From NCBI GenBank assembly GCA_029948255.1, contig JALIZF010001844.1, positions 124,001-188,000 on the forward strand: 64,000 bases of DNA, written 5' to 3'. The notes beneath the pieces were generated by a model. The model saw only the letters and a program-made list of their open reading frames with translations. It was not told the origin of the DNA and made no database searches. The translations under genes were made by a program, and so were the position numbers. Position 1 is the first letter of the stretch; every line of letters starts with the position of its first letter. The stretch comes from Telmatactis stephensoni. Taxonomy: Eukaryota > Cnidaria > Anthozoa > Actiniaria > Isophelliidae. Of the stretch, positions 33,531 through 45,922 are shown in pieces.

Positions 33531-36500
33531 TAGGCACTACATATATAAGCATGGAGCTAAAATAAAACAAATAGACATTGTTAAGATGGGCATTAATAAA
33601 TTGAGCAGTGTGAAGCAGTAAGCAGCTCTGGCAGTAAATATAGTTGGGGACACCTGACTTGAAACAGTGGAGCCACTTAAACTAAAAAGGACTTGTAGAC
33701 AATGACAGTTTTGATTTATTTAACCACACACAGTGGTAGTACTTCAAGAATTCTACTTTAATAATTCAAGGCAGGTACCTCGCATGGGACTTCGTGTCCC
33801 GTTTGTACCCACCTCTTGGACAGTGCCTTTGTTTTTACGTTAAATTATGTTTTGTTGTTTTTCTACTTTCTTTATCTTTGTATTTCAATTATGTTATTTC
33901 TGGTTTGTCCAATAAAGTTGTGAAAAAAAAACTCTCGGTTAGTTTCCAGTTAAATACGTTTAACAATGAAAAATGAAAAGAAAAGTAAAAGGATTGTATA
34001 AGTTTAAGTATGAAGTGGTGTCAGGGCATTTAAATGTCTATCATGTATGCAAAAACCACAATCTTACACCTTTGGCTGTTCTTTCATCAAACAACTTTCA
34101 AAAACATTATACACCAATTTTGTAACATATTTTGATTTAGTCAAAATACAGCCAACAGCTGGCATACAGCCTGGAGAGCAAAGCTGCCATAAGTTCTTAA
34201 TATACAAGGTAATAGAAGGTCATGTTAGTGAGTGCTGAAGCTACATTGTATTTCGGCAAAAACAACAGAATTAAGCAGGAAGTTGTTTAGGCTGGATAGT
34301 AATGAAAGCAAACCAGTCAGAGGACTTGGTGCCTTTTTTGTCATGATCTACATTCCCCTACACCTTTTGCGTGAAACGTGAATGGCTGATCTATTTGACA
34401 TGAAACGTGATTTATGGTCTAAAAACTTTTTTGTGTCCACGTGAAAGCAACTTTTGATATTTTTGTGAATGTGAAAGATATTTTTGAATTATCTGTGACT
34501 CGTGAAAAGACCAAATATTTTTATGTGATTTCATTTTGCAAAGGGCTATAGTAGACCCTTTAATCATATGCTGGTACCAACTTTTAAGGATATCAGTATT
34601 GAGATACACACACATATCAGCACTTCCATTCTACAGGCATTCTAAAGCAGGCACTAATAACTGTATTTAAAAAAGTCAACTTATATATCAAAGGTTAATT
34701 AGATTAAGAACTAAGATAAAATCTTAATTAACATAATCTGTCCATCTAGAAAATTAGAAGCAGCTTTTTGGAGGGATTTTAAGAGAATCTGATGACTGTA
34801 TAAATTTGTTGTTGGAATGATCAATTATCTAAAATAATCAATAATTGAAAACACAAAACCTAGTAAATTTAATAACATGCATACCACTTGTCAAGCAGTG
34901 CTAAGGTTATGGGAATTAGTCCAATATTCTTTGGCAGTCAAATCGTCAAATGTCAGGTTATAATAAAGGCCCTTGAAGCATCCTAAGCTACAGTGTCAAC
35001 TAGTTTGACATTCATGATACACATGGCCTAATTGATGTTTATCTTCTAAGCCAAAATAACCACATGTGAATGCCATGAAGAATATATAGAAGTGAAAATG
35101 ATGTTTATAGAAATAAATATGCCCTTGCACATTTACTGTCCAACCTTCAAAAGAATTCCAATTGTAAGAAGAAGTCACTTTCCAAACTAATGCAACACTT
35201 TTAAAATATATTTGGGAACTCTGTATATACACTCTTAAATTAAATGATAATAAATAATATAAAACAATGTTTCGTTAGTAATATTAATTGGGTTTCTTTA
35301 TGATGAGATTGCTCCTGACATTCTTAACATTTCGTTAACATTGTCTTGTCTCCTAGTTGCTAATTATTAAAAGTGTTCTTGTGCTCAAATGTGTCAAACT
35401 AACATCAATTAAAACTGGAAGCTTGTCATTAGAAAACCTGTATTATTGATACAGTGGTGTGAATTGTTTATTGCTTAAAATAGCAAACCTCTTAACAGCA
35501 CTCACTAATGCTAATGAATTATCAAGGACTTTGGAATACAGGATGTCTAGAAATCTGTGAAAAGTTAATACTCTGCAAATAAATCTAAATACATGAATAC
35601 TGTATAAAGATTTATGGCAAACAGGGTTTAACATATATGGCATTATTTCAAGAAATTTATGTGGATTTTAACTCACTGCAGAAGAACACAAATTGTTTCT
35701 TTTTCAGAGTGAATGAAAATCCACATTATATGCATTCAAGTAATGATTATTACTGCATGTGCATTTTTACTTGTTATTGATCAAAAATACTAATAAAAAT
35801 AGAAATATGATTAGCTGCATGCTTATTCTGACTATAATGACCACACACACAACCATTAGCATTCACCTAATAGCTCCACAACTCATCCAACCAAATGTCT
35901 CTCGCTAAAGGCTAAAAGTTAATTACATGGTTGAGAAAAATGACGCAGACCCAATTCATGAACACTGGAATTATTATAACCAAGAGACCTCATTCAATAT
36001 TTTCAAAATACATACCTTTTTCGCAAACTTAAAAAAGAAAATTTCTTGTGGCCAGAAAGATCCAAGTTTTCAAAGATCAAAGATGTTCAGTTTGTGAATA
36101 AACAGTATCATCTCAAGAAGTATTAATAAGTACAGAATATAGTGGCAGCACTTTATTAACCACCACTTATACCTTCACTAGAGTAGCTTAGCTACCACTT
36201 GAACTATTTATAGACTGACTAGCCCAATCAGAAATTTTAAACTGAATTTAAATTCAAGAATTTCGATACAATTGTATCCTTTTTTACATCAGTGTTCATA
36301 CATAATTCAGATGGGTTGGAAGTATCGCCCTGAACAAAAACATTGATTTCTCATTTGAACTGCATTAGCTAAAACTGTATTTAAGATAAAAAGCTTAATT
36401 CTCTGGCCATGTGATTTTGGAAAACCTAATGTCTGTGGCATTTAGTATACATTAGTAGTATTGTACTCTCAAAACTTTTCCAAATATGCATACCTCATAC

Positions 36501-38330
36501 ATTTGTAAATCATAACAAGTTATATAGAGCAAAAGGATTTCAACCTGAGGTCACAATAGGGCTGAACCATTCCCATGAAAAACAAAACTCCATGACACTG
36601 AAGCACAATAAATGTAACTTCTATCCTATGCCAGCTAATTCCTAGTCACTGAGTCATAGCAGTTCATACGACAGCCACATAGGAAGGTTAACTATTGTTG
36701 TGCTATTTGAAACCCTATAGTTTAGAGTGAAAGAGAAATATGAAATAAATGCAGGTCCATAAAGGCCACCCACAGGTTCTTTACAACATAACAATATGAA
36801 TCATGTCGAGAACTACCCAGGCATAACTTGTTCTAATTTGAATTTAACAACTTTATGTGGGAAAAGTGTGGGAACAATCTATATTAGAACCAAAATTAGG
36901 AAGTATAACTTAGAATTACGAGTATTCAACTTAGTTCACTGATCTATAGTACTGTACAGCACAATCCAAGAGTTTAACATATAGAAAAGACCAAACTCCG
37001 AAAGTGATTAAAAAAATAACGTATGCTTTTTAGATAAATCTAGTCGAAATTTTGATAAGATTTGCATAGAACTGACGTTTCTCGAGAAAAGAAACTTGCT
37101 TTTCATATCTCGGTTCGAGAGAATTATGTTCAAAACAACTCGATTGGAACATTTTGTCTGATCAAAGTCGCACGGCGTTGAAAAGACGATATCACGGTCA
37201 ATCAATCCATAATAAATTTAAAACGGTTCGACAGACAAAAAACATACAATCGATATCACAAATAATGAACTTGTATAAGCATTAACAACGATGTGAGAAT
37301 AATTTACGACTGAAAATTAAACGCAAGAACAGTCAGCATCTTGAAAACACAAGGACCAAATCCAAGCCAAACAAACATTAAAGCAAAGTTATACGATTTC
37401 AAGGGGTTCGGCGAATCGACTTTTCCTCAGATGTGGAATATTGGTACTGTATTTCAGTTTCCAAACAAAGGAATGTTATATCATACTACGATTCAACGAG
37501 AAAATTAATAAAATTAATTGTAAATCAATAGACTTACAAGGCGCTTTTATTTTATGACAAAAACATGGCAGCTAAAAATTCGCCAACAAGTTTAATTGAA
37601 AACATATTAAGTAAGTTACTTTACACGATGTAAATAAAGAATCCCAAAAGGAAGGCCCGTGGGGTTTATTTTGGAAGTTTAAAACAATGTTTTCAATTTT
37701 ATTCTTGGTCGGCACGAAGGATTTGATTCAGCCCAACACGACTTCAACTATATCTTAAAATTTATATTATTTTTTCATTTAGAGTTCATTAACATAGCAG
37801 AATTTTTCACTGTCAAAAATACATGTGTATTCTAAGGATTTCAAGAATTCTTCTCACTTGAAGTAGTCAAACTCGCCATTTCTTGTCAAAGAGAGTCCGA
37901 GTCAAGTGACGGCGCGAAGTAAGAATGAAAGCATCCCGATGCTAACTGCACAAAATGTCCCTCTCCACTAGTCTTTTCATGCTAAAGACAAACTTCGTTC
38001 TCTCTTTCACAACAACATCGTGTTATGTGGAAAGCACAAAGCAATGTAGAAGGAAAAAAAGAAGTTGTTTTAGCATTAAACTAGGGGCAAAACTTGACCA
38101 TTTTTACGCGCCATCGTTTGCTGCCCTGACAGGCAAACAGCAGAAACTACGAAAAACAAGCAAAACATACCTGCAGCTCTACGCTTCTGCACACTTCAAG
38201 ACAATTCAAATACCGCAATAAACCTTTAACGATGCTTCTTAAACACCAAGCTGCAAAACATCCCGGGTTTTTTCTTGTTTTCACGATTGTTTTCGCTCCT
38301 CAGTTGGGCAATCACTTTGATCGAACAAAC
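33531..38330 (-). promoter_or_regulatory. 5' UTR, 5' UTR intron and promoter area of the RhoGAP gene
   Basis: The first coding exon extends upstream to an acceptor at about 33556/33557 (TTTATTTTAG on the minus strand), leaving 26 bases of 5' UTR in it. Two good minus-strand donors exist further up: TT|GTAAGTC with the exon border at 37538, and CAG|GTATGT with the border at 38171. Either could end a noncoding first exon, giving a 5' UTR intron of about 4 to 4.6 kb. A CACGTGAC E-box lies at 38340-38347, just above the second candidate. Apart from these I see nothing coding between 33557 and 37537. Confidence 0.45.
37565..37610 (+). other. Possible first coding exon of a divergent plus-strand gene
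   Basis: An ATG in good context (AACATGG) opens a frame reading MAAKNSPTSLIENIL and stops at a consensus splice donor (A|GTAAGT at 37611). SLIENIL resembles the short eh1 repressor motif found near the N-terminus of many homeodomain factors. No homeobox exon or other continuation was found downstream up to the GPCR array. The minus-strand donor at 37538 is just next to it, so this may be a bidirectional promoter, or the exon may be a chance match. Confidence 0.25.
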
Positions 38331-38537
38331 ATGGCTGATCACGTGACTTAAGGGAAGGGGAGGGGAGGGACAGGGGTCGGGTATTTTCAAGAACAAAAAA
38401 GTTCCTTTATTATACGGATGTTAATTTTCCTTTTTCGTTCCTTTTTTGGCGGATCGTTACTAGAATCGAAAATAAACTTTCATTTACGACCATCTTCCGC
38501 GACCTACTGTTTACAACTCGACTAGTTCCTACATCCT

Positions 38538-39335
38538 CAGAAAAGTGAATATGAAGGAAAACAAAATGAGAGGGAAACGAAGGGGAATGGAAAGGGGGAA
38601 AGGAGTGGGAGATGTTCGCTTTAGTCCGTCACGTCAAGACATTAGCCGTAAGGCGTAAATAAAAAAGAACCGTTAACAGTTAGACGTAACTAAAGTTGTC
38701 GTAAAACTTTTTGTTTTGGAAAAAAAATCTGATTATTTTCATTTTAAAAGTACTGCAAGAACAACTGCCAAAGCCCTTTCACACGAGCATTTTCCATGAC
38801 AAATTTTTGCTCGTGTTGACCATATTTCAGTGACATATATCAGATACTGATCTATTTGAGATTTGTTCGAGTACACAGGGTGACCACGGATGGCCGCTCT
38901 AGTACCGAAGAATAGATCGGTAAACCAGAAATGTCCTAAGTTAGACCTTAAATATGTTATTCAACAGCAAATGATTGAATCGAAAAAGGGGTGTATTTTT
39001 ATTAGCAACCAAACCGTAACAAATTCAATCAATTTTAAACTGATGATTGAAATCCAGTTCAGAAAAGTGAATATGAAGGAAAACAAAATGAAAATGAGAG
39101 GGAAATGAAGGGGACACGAGCATTTTCCATGCAGACAAATTTTTGCTCGTGTTGATCATTTTCCAGTGACACATCTATTTGAAATTTGTTCGTGTACACA
39201 GGGCCGGGTGACCATTATGACCGCTCGATAAATAGTACCGAAACCAGAAATGTCCTAAGTTAGACCTTAAATATGTTATTTAACAGCAAATGATTGAATC
39301 GAAAAAGGGGTGTATTTCTATTAGCAACCGAACTG
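38538..39335. repeat. Local direct duplication, two diverged copies
   Basis: AGTGAATATGAAGGAAAAC recurs at 38545 and 39066. ACGAGCATTTTCCATG recurs at 38782 and 39116, followed in both by TTTTTGCTCGTGTTGA and TTAGACCTTAAATATGTTAT. The spacing differs between the two word pairs (about 520 versus 335), so the second copy has lost about 190 bp. Confidence 0.8.
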
Positions 39336-39442
39336 AACAAGTCATGAATATATCATAAACTAAGAACACCAGCTGATTTACATTAGCTCCATGCATAAAG
39401 CGCAGTGACGTCGAGACGACTAAAACAGAAAATGAAATTTCC

Positions 39443-39890
39443 GGGGGGGGGGGGGTACTTCCATATATTTACTTACCTTACAGGGATGATCTGCTGAACA
39501 GGGTATGGTTTTTCGAGTTTTTTTTGTCATGAACAGGGTATCCTTTTTGCAATTTTTTGAGCTTCTTGTCATTTTCAGGGTAGCAACTTAGCTCAACTTC
39601 CTCATCAACCTTAGTCGTTAGCTAGCCACAACGGTAACCAGATCAGTCTAGAAGCCTTATTTATCGTTGTTCGATCCGCGATCGTTATGAAACTCATTTA
39701 CATTACAAACAAATAAGTACATTACATTCTGCAATTATCAATATACTTTGTCATAAACAGGATATGGTATTTTGAGTTTGTCTGTCATAAACAGGGTAAC
39801 CATTTTAGGATCCCAGCGGAACACCCCCACCCAAATACTGGTCAATTAAGTAGACCCCCACCCCCACCCCAAGCACTAGAACCCCCCTGG
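39443..39890. repeat. Poly-G/poly-C-ended repeat with AACAGGGTAT words
   Basis: A G run and GGTACTTCCATATATTTAC open the repeat. TGAACAGGGTATGGTTTTT, GAACAGGGTATCC, AAACAGGATATGG and AAACAGGGTAACC occur in sequence, and CCCCCACCCAAATACTGGTC closes it. It shares word order with 8195-8545. Confidence 0.55.
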
Positions 39891-39894
39891 CCGG

Positions 39895-40026
39895 AAACAT
39901 TTTGGAATATGTCACATGAATATTTTGCCAGGCATTTTACAATTGACAATTTTGTACATATGCACGTACAAAATTGTAAATTCGGTAAAATGCAAAAATA
40001 TTTATATGACATATTCCAAAATGTTT
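39895..40026. repeat. MITE-like palindrome, AAACATTTTGGAATATG ends
   Basis: AAACATTTTGGAATATGTCA and the inverse TGACATATTCCAAAATGTTT bound arms of about 60 bp around TATGCACGTAC. Overlapping ORFs on the plus strand across it arise from the repeat. Confidence 0.9.
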
Positions 40027-40550
40027 CTAGTCTGTCTAGTGTTCATGATTATAATCTACGTGGTTGTCACTCAGACCTTACACTCCTCCAACCGAAAACC
40101 AATTAGTACTTAAATGTTGTTATTTATGCATGATATGCACGGCTCTCAGGAACAGCATTTTTTTAATGGTGTAGATACCGCGCGCGTTGAAATAAAGTTA
40201 AGCACCCTTAACAGTCCATGCCGGACACGTAGACCTGGCTCAAGCTGATCCGATCCACACCCGTGTACATTATCTCTAAAATATTTTGGAAGCGAAATCG
40301 ATCTAAAGGATTTTACATTGCATGTTATACATCGCGCACATTTGAGCCGGGTTTCTGTACTCGCCATTACTTACAATTTCATTATATATGGTTGAGTGAA
40401 CACAGCGAAAATAACTTAAAAGATCTACCTTAATCAATGAGTTTGTGACAGTAAAGGCCTCAAATAAACCCAAACCATATATAATATAGATTACTGAGGT
40501 ACTGCCTCAAAGCGGAGATCCGAGTCTGACATTGTTCCATACTTGATATA

Positions 40551-40806
40551 CAGGCTTGTAACATGGTATATGGGATCAGGGATCAAGCCTCAAATTATGG
40601 CCAGGATCAGGGATCAGAGGCCAGGGCTCAGGGATCAAATGGGTGGGATCGAGGATCAGGGACATTGGGTCAGGATCAGGGATCAGCTCAGTTTTTTGCA
40701 CCAAGGATCAGGGATCAAAAATTTCTAAAAAATATGGGCTCAGGAATCAAAATTTCCGTAAAAACCCGGGATCAGTGAGACGAAAATATACCATGTTACG
40801 AGCCTG
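40551..40806. repeat. Inverted-repeat element with an internal GGATCAGGGATCA minisatellite
   Basis: CAGGCTTGTAACATGGTATA and TATACCATGTTACGAGCCTG are the ends (about 21 bp). Inside, GATCAGGGATCA-type words recur about ten times with variable spacing. Two overlapping ORFs here (RDQASNYGQDQGS-like) are repeat translations. Confidence 0.9.
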
Positions 40807-40940
40807 CTTATTAAGTTACTAGAGAGTGCGTTACACTGATACGTTTATGTAATCTGTGATATATGATTTTCTCAAGTTTTGATGACGTCATCGATGGCGC
40901 CATAGCACGCGACCTTGGTGTTGAACCCCCCTTAGCCCTC

Positions 40941-41227
40941 TATATAAACCTGTTTCAACAAACGTTGTCGGCAAAAGCCTACGCGACTCACCCGAAAGGA
41001 AGCATGGGTAAACGTTACTAAAGCTATAAAACAACAGAAATATCCACACCATAATTCAACTTCAGCTTGCCATGGCCTAAAACATCAAAGAGCTTCATTT
41101 GCTGATGCTAAAATCGAGACCAATTCGAAAAAGAGAGGGAAATTTTGCAACTACCCATACTCCTTTTCGATCTAGTCGCGTAGGCTTGCGGCCTCTCATA
41201 CGACAGCCTTTTTTGAAATAGTATATA
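40941..41227. repeat. MITE-like element, CCTATTTCAAT family, copy 2
   Basis: It matches 12721-13006 throughout: AACGTTGTCGGCAAAAGCC, CGACTCACCCGAAAGGAAGC, CACACCATAATTCAA and TCCTTTTCGATCTAGTCGCG. Confidence 0.88.
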
Positions 41228-41265
41228 TTAATTAGCCATGGACGACGAGATTGAGTGGAATAATT

Positions 41266-42006
41266 GTTTTATTATATCCACATCCACTGGATTCTGAGAA
41301 AAATATAATTTTAATTATTTTCAAGTTTAAAAAATATTAGTGGAAAAATAGTTGTTAAAGATTACGGGGCGGTTTTCGAGGACGTGACAAATCGCACGAA
41401 ACAGTAATATTGAAATAGTTTCAACTGCAAGCAGCTATTTAACTCAGTTTTGGACATCTCGGTGATATATTTGTCAAATTTATATGAGCTCTGGAACCAG
41501 TCTACAATAAAAAAGGTCGCAAAAGATCACAAAAAGTGTTTATAATTAGCCATAAAACGATCCGCCATTTTGATTTTCTCTACTCACGGGATATTTAACA
41601 ATTAGACCTCGAGGCCGAATGGACTACGAGTCAATAGCAAGAGACCATAATACTCTCTTGTCAATAGCCCATGAGGCCGTAGGCCGAATGGTCTATTCAA
41701 ACTCGTAGTCCATGAGGCCGAGAGGTCTAATTGTTTTAGTATTCACCAACATAAAGCGAACATATTGGGCCAAAGGTGAATGAGACTAAAAAAAACAAAG
41801 ACTAGAAAAATGTTTTATTGATATCAAAACTCGCGCTTCCTCTCAACTCGGGCTATCACCAATAGCCCGAGGTTAGGGAGCCAATCAGAATGCAGGATTT
41901 GTAATAGCCCTTATGTTGGTGAATACTAAGAGCTGATAGGCTAGTAGTAGAGGAACCAATCAGAGTGCGCGATTGCTCATATCCAGTGGATGTGGATATA
42001 ATAAAC
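41266..42006. repeat. Inverted-repeat element holding two further inverted repeats
   Basis: TTATTATATCCACATCCACT and AGTGGATGTGGATATAATAA are the outer ends. Inside lie a palindrome at 41597-41735 (ACAATTAGACCTCGAGGCCG / GAGGCCGAGAGGTCTAATTG) and another pair at 41736-41929 (TTAGTATTCACCAACATAA / TTATGTTGGTGAATACTAA). CCAATCAGA words occur at 41881 and 41957. Confidence 0.8.
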
Positions 42007-42322
42007 AGCTTTATCCTATGCAAGTAAGTTTGGTTATGTCGTCTTATCACCTGACCGCGCGTCTTGTCGTGTATAGTTGTTTGACAGCTTCATTACATTT
42101 GCAGTTAACCTTTAATTACAATTCGCAAGCGTTTATTATATTCATGACATCTACCAACATTTTATATTGTATGTACGTCTTTCTTATATATATTATAGTT
42201 TTTTCACCGATATCGTAATACAGAATATCGCTGTGCAGGATTGTAATAATTTTTTAAAAAGAATCTGGAAACTCTCATTTCCCATTTCGTGGTTCAAAGG
42301 AAACATTACTACGTCAGCTGCC

Positions 42323-42709
42323 CGGGGGGACTCCGATCGTTAATGGACGGGGATGCTCGTCGTACCTTTTAGGAGTCAAAATCTGCAATCTGGTACCTTT
42401 GAGAGTGTCTCAGACTTAATTGGACTACCAAAGACATAGCTGGTACCTTTAGGGACTGTTTTGGGGTAAATAAACTACCTAAACCAAGCATGAAAGGGAC
42501 AATTTCGATGATCTGAATTGCATGAATCTTCAAAGCACATCGATAACAGTGTTTCATTACTTTAATTCTTTCATTATTGTTTTTGAATTGATACCTTTGG
42601 GCAGAAATGCATTGTTGCCACTCCCACTCAGGTACCTTGTAGGGGCCATTTTCAAAATTCCCGACGAGCATCCCTGTCCTCTTATATATAGGAGTCCCCC
42701 CCCCCCGGG
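42323..42709. mobile_element. Poly-G-ended non-autonomous element, complete copy
   Basis: The ends GGGGGGACTCCGATCG and TATAGGAGTCCCCCCCCCC, with subterminal GACGGGGATGCTCGTCG and CGACGAGCATCCCTGTCC, are inverted. The flanks repeat GTCAGCTGCC (42313-42322 and 42710-42719), so an 8 to 10-bp target duplication is present. Internal words GGTACCTTTAGGG and AATCTGGTACCTTT relate it to 2637-5264 and 6376-6700. Confidence 0.85.
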
Positions 42710-43583
42710 GTCAGCTGCCTAAAAGCAGGTTATCAGTTCAATTACACTGCAACTACTGAACAACTTTCAGTCGCAAGGTGAGCGTCTTTTAATGGGTAGC
42801 TAGACAGTTGGATATGAAAAGGAAGTTCAAAAGAAATTCACCTGTCAACCCTAGGGAAACCTAGACAGTTAAGAATATTCTGACTAGCCCACTAACCGTG
42901 ACAAATTGAAATCATTCATATTAAAAAGTCATCTGAACATATTGAAAATATATCGTGAATGTCTAAAAACACCAGCTGAGTCATATTAGTTCCGAAGGTT
43001 CATGCATGCATTGCTCATTTCTTTTTTGAGTATATTATAGGACGACCGTTCTAAGTTGAACCAATTCAAAGTTTGATAGTTTCCAACAAAAATCTGAAAT
43101 CAAAATGTAATGTAGTTGTTGAAGAATATCTGAGCTTTATTGGTTTCCACACATGCAAGTTAACTGAAAGCAGTTTGTTCTTCAGCGCTAGCTAGTTTCA
43201 CGATTTCAAACATCCTGCAGAAAAGATAGAGTACTAGTACAGTGTACATGGAATATGAATGGACAAAAAAGGACCTAGAACTAAGACGAAGACATTTGAT
43301 GACAATCTCTCAGTAGAGTTTCATTTATTCAACAATGTAAATTATTCAGCAGCTGGCTCCTTTCATAATTCTTGTCAGTAAATTGTCTATCATACGAACT
43401 GAAAGAAGAATCATGAGTTTTATATTTGAGTGTTTTGAAAAATCTACAGCCAGTCTATGCTGCACTTATCAAGTTGAGCTTCCAACATTCATTCTTCCAC
43501 TGAATATATAATATCTGTAGCAAAGTCATTTTCCTTACACACCTTACAACGTTATGACTGATCGTATTTCATAGTGTCAAGCA

Positions 43584-44651
43584 ATGAACATCACCAGAAA
43601 CTCAAGCCTTGGGAATGAAACTTTTTCCTCCAACATTTCATCATCAGGAGGGTTTGTTGCGCCATGGTTTAAAATTGACATCCCAGAAAGTGCAAGAATT
43701 TCATTCTCTGTCTCCTATAGCTTGATTCTTGTGTTGTCGGTAGTTGGCAATGCATACATCATTGCTATCGTTCTTCGTAACAAGGAAATGCATTCTACAG
43801 TCAATTATCACATCGTCAACATGGCACTGTCTGACATAGTTGGTTCTATTGCATATATACCTGTTGATATGTCAATGGTGATTACCCTTTCGAACGAATG
43901 GAGAGTAGCAGGGACTTTGGGGATCATCCTTTGCAAGACTTCTCCATTAATTGCCGAAGCCTGTATTGCTGTATCCATTTTAAGCAATGTGGCTATCGGA
44001 CTAGATCGTTTCTTTGCTGTTGTTTTCCCAATGAAGCCTATCCCACGATTCCTTAAATGTCGTATAGTTCTTCCTGCAATCTGGGTCATTGCCGTAGCTA
44101 TGTTTGCGATCAACTTATTCACCTACGAATTGATTCCCTGCTATAGTGTGAACATATGCACCGTAAAATGGCCAGAAAGCGTTGACAGAATCAAGGCAGA
44201 AACCATCTTCTACCTATCAATTCCCATTGCTTATTTTGTCGCACCGTTGATCATCATTACATCACTGTATCTAGCCATTGCTTGCAGCATCAAACGACAG
44301 AAACTACCCGAACAGCAATCGACGGACTTCCAAAAGAGGAAACGAAAGCGCAACATTGGGGTCATCAAGATGTCGTTCACAATCGTGGCGTGCTTTTTTG
44401 CCTGCTGGATCCCATATCATGTCGTCTTTTTTGTAGACCGTTTTGTGTGGAAAGGAGCTATCCCAGCTGCAATTGCGTCCTTTTACGGCCTCTTGATGCA
44501 ATGTTCCATAATTATTTCAGAAGTAAGTTTCTTCACCAGTCCGTTGATTTGTTTTACCTTCAGCAGTAATTATCGTAAATACCTGAAGAAGACTTTCCCA
44601 TTCAACCTCTTCTCATCGAACCGCGCCAAAAGTGTTCCGAATGCCAAATGA
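43584..44651 (+). CDS. Rhodopsin-like (class A) GPCR, intact copy
   Basis: A 355-residue single-exon receptor. The N-terminus has four N-glycosylation sites (N2, N6, N11, N17). Landmarks: GNAYIIAIVLRN with N56 in TM1, D84 in NMALSDIVGS of TM2, C117 ahead of TM3, DRF instead of DRY at 141-143 followed by FAVVFPM, W167 in TM4, a Cys in the second outer loop (CYSVNICTVKW), P221 in TM5, a basic third inner loop (KRKRKRN), CWIP at 274-277 in TM6, and TM7 SPLICF where NPxxY is usual. Ligand unknown; expected at the plasma membrane, coupling to G proteins. The intronless form and the tandem paralogues suggest expansion of a lineage-specific family. The start is shared by all copies (MNITRNSS or MNIMRNSS). 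Confidence 0.95.
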   Translation: MNITRNSSLGNETFSSNISSSGGFVAPWFKIDIPESARISFSVSYSLILVLSVVGNAYIIAIVLRNKEMHSTVNYHIVNMALSDIVGSIAYIPVDMSMVITLSNEWRVAGTLGIILCKTSPLIAEACIAVSILSNVAIGLDRFFAVVFPMKPIPRFLKCRIVLPAIWVIAVAMFAINLFTYELIPCYSVNICTVKWPESVDRIKAETIFYLSIPIAYFVAPLIIITSLYLAIACSIKRQKLPEQQSTDFQKRKRKRNIGVIKMSFTIVACFFACWIPYHVVFFVDRFVWKGAIPAAIASFYGLLMQCSIIISEVSFFTSPLICFTFSSNYRKYLKKTFPFNLFSSNRAKSVPNAK

Positions 44652-45010
44652 CGAAACACCAAGAAGAGCAAATCCTAAAAACTGATAAACAATCGCTGGG
44701 GATTAAAGCAACCCAAATAAAAAACAATCCGCTTTCAGATGCTGGTCAAAGTTTGAGAGTTCAAGGATGAAAATATAAACTAATGAAGGCTGTAGGACAT
44801 CGAAGCCTATGAAAAGAACTAAACCTGCAAAATGTCAGCGCCATTAACATTAAAGTGCTTTACATCATAGAGCCTTGATGCAATGAGAAGATTTTGAAGG
44901 ACGAAATAAAACAGTAAGAAAAATATCACAAACCTGAAGGAAAGAAAATTGATTCTAATATATATATACAGTTATTGATCTTAGAGAACCTTAATCGATT
45001 CTTTATATAT

Positions 45011-45425
45011 AATATACATGCAAAAATTTCTCGATGCTGATTGGCTAAGAGCAGTGCTGTTTCGAGGAAATTTAGTGCAGAAAAAAGGAAATTTAGTGCC
45101 AAAAAAAGGAAATTTAGTGCAAATTTCTTTTGGCAGAAAACAGTCAAAATGCACTTAAACGTCAAATTCTTCTTTTTATTCATCAAAGAAACAATTTATA
45201 AAACACTTTTAGCGGGATTTGTTTCCAAAATTGTCGAAAATATGCAAGAAAAATGTCAAAAAGTGCCCAAGTTTCGGGTGAAAAGTTTTGAATTTTTCCC
45301 TTGAGCGCGCGCTTGGTGACGACATCGTCAGGTCACTTTCGAACACTGAGCGCGCGCTAACCTGATTTTTCAACTGAAAAGCTACAGAAAACTTGAAAAT
45401 ATTGCTCGAATTTTTGCATGTATAT
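45011..45425. repeat. Inverted-repeat element with ATATACATGCAAAAAT ends
   Basis: ATATACATGCAAAAATTTCT faces the inverse of TCGAATTTTTGCATGTATAT. Three GGAAATTTAGTGC words sit near the left end. A TGATTGGCTAAGAGC word and GAGCGCGCGC words lie inside. Confidence 0.75.
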
Positions 45426-45443
45426 TATTAAAAGGAAATTTGT

Positions 45444-45634
45444 GTGCAATTTAGAATAAATTTGACTCGTGAATTTTCAAAGAGCACAAATTGCACTCGC
45501 CCTACGGGCTCGTGCAATTTAGAATAAATTTGACTCGTGAGTTTTCAAAGAGCACAAATTGCACTCGCCCTACGGGCTCGTGCAATTTTGAACTCTTTGA
45601 AAACTCACTCGTGCAAATTTATTCTAAATTGCAC
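45444..45634. repeat. 68-bp direct repeat followed by an inverted copy
   Basis: GTGCAATTTAGAATAAATTT starts units at 45444 and 45512; each unit contains CACTCGCCCTACGGGCTCGT. An inverted partial unit, ending ATTCTAAATTGCAC, closes the block at 45634. Confidence 0.88.
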
Positions 45635-45922
45635 TCGTAACCATATTATTTCCTATACTGAGCATAGAAAATACTAAAAACATCATTTTTCTAAGCGTGT
45701 TAGAATAGAAAACTGTCAGTGTGCATTTAGTAAAATTTTAGAATTAAGGACGCAAAAAAAATAAAACGACTATTAATTATTGCCATCATTTATCGATTGA
45801 TCTCAACATGGAATATTCTAGAAAGACTTTCTTGACGTGTTAATTAAGACAAGACCAGCGTGTCTCGTTAGTATCTATAATCAAACGATCATTCAGTTTA
45901 GTGTTTTGTTTCACCTGTACAC

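Noticed and set aside
37955..38221. 88-codon plus-strand ORF
   Set aside because: No recognisable motif. It overlaps the probable 5' UTR of the RhoGAP gene on the other strand.
38340..38347. CACGTGAC E-box as a proven RhoGAP promoter element
   Set aside because: One short motif near one of two candidate first exons is not enough; it is mentioned only as context.
43808..44122. Antisense ORFs of 60-104 codons on the GPCR copies
   Set aside because: They recur at the same place in every copy because the sense codons are conserved; they have no features of their own.
43584..44651. Opsin or aminergic receptor identity for the GPCR
   Set aside because: There is no retinal lysine context in TM7 and no recognisable amine-binding signature; only the class A fold can be supported.
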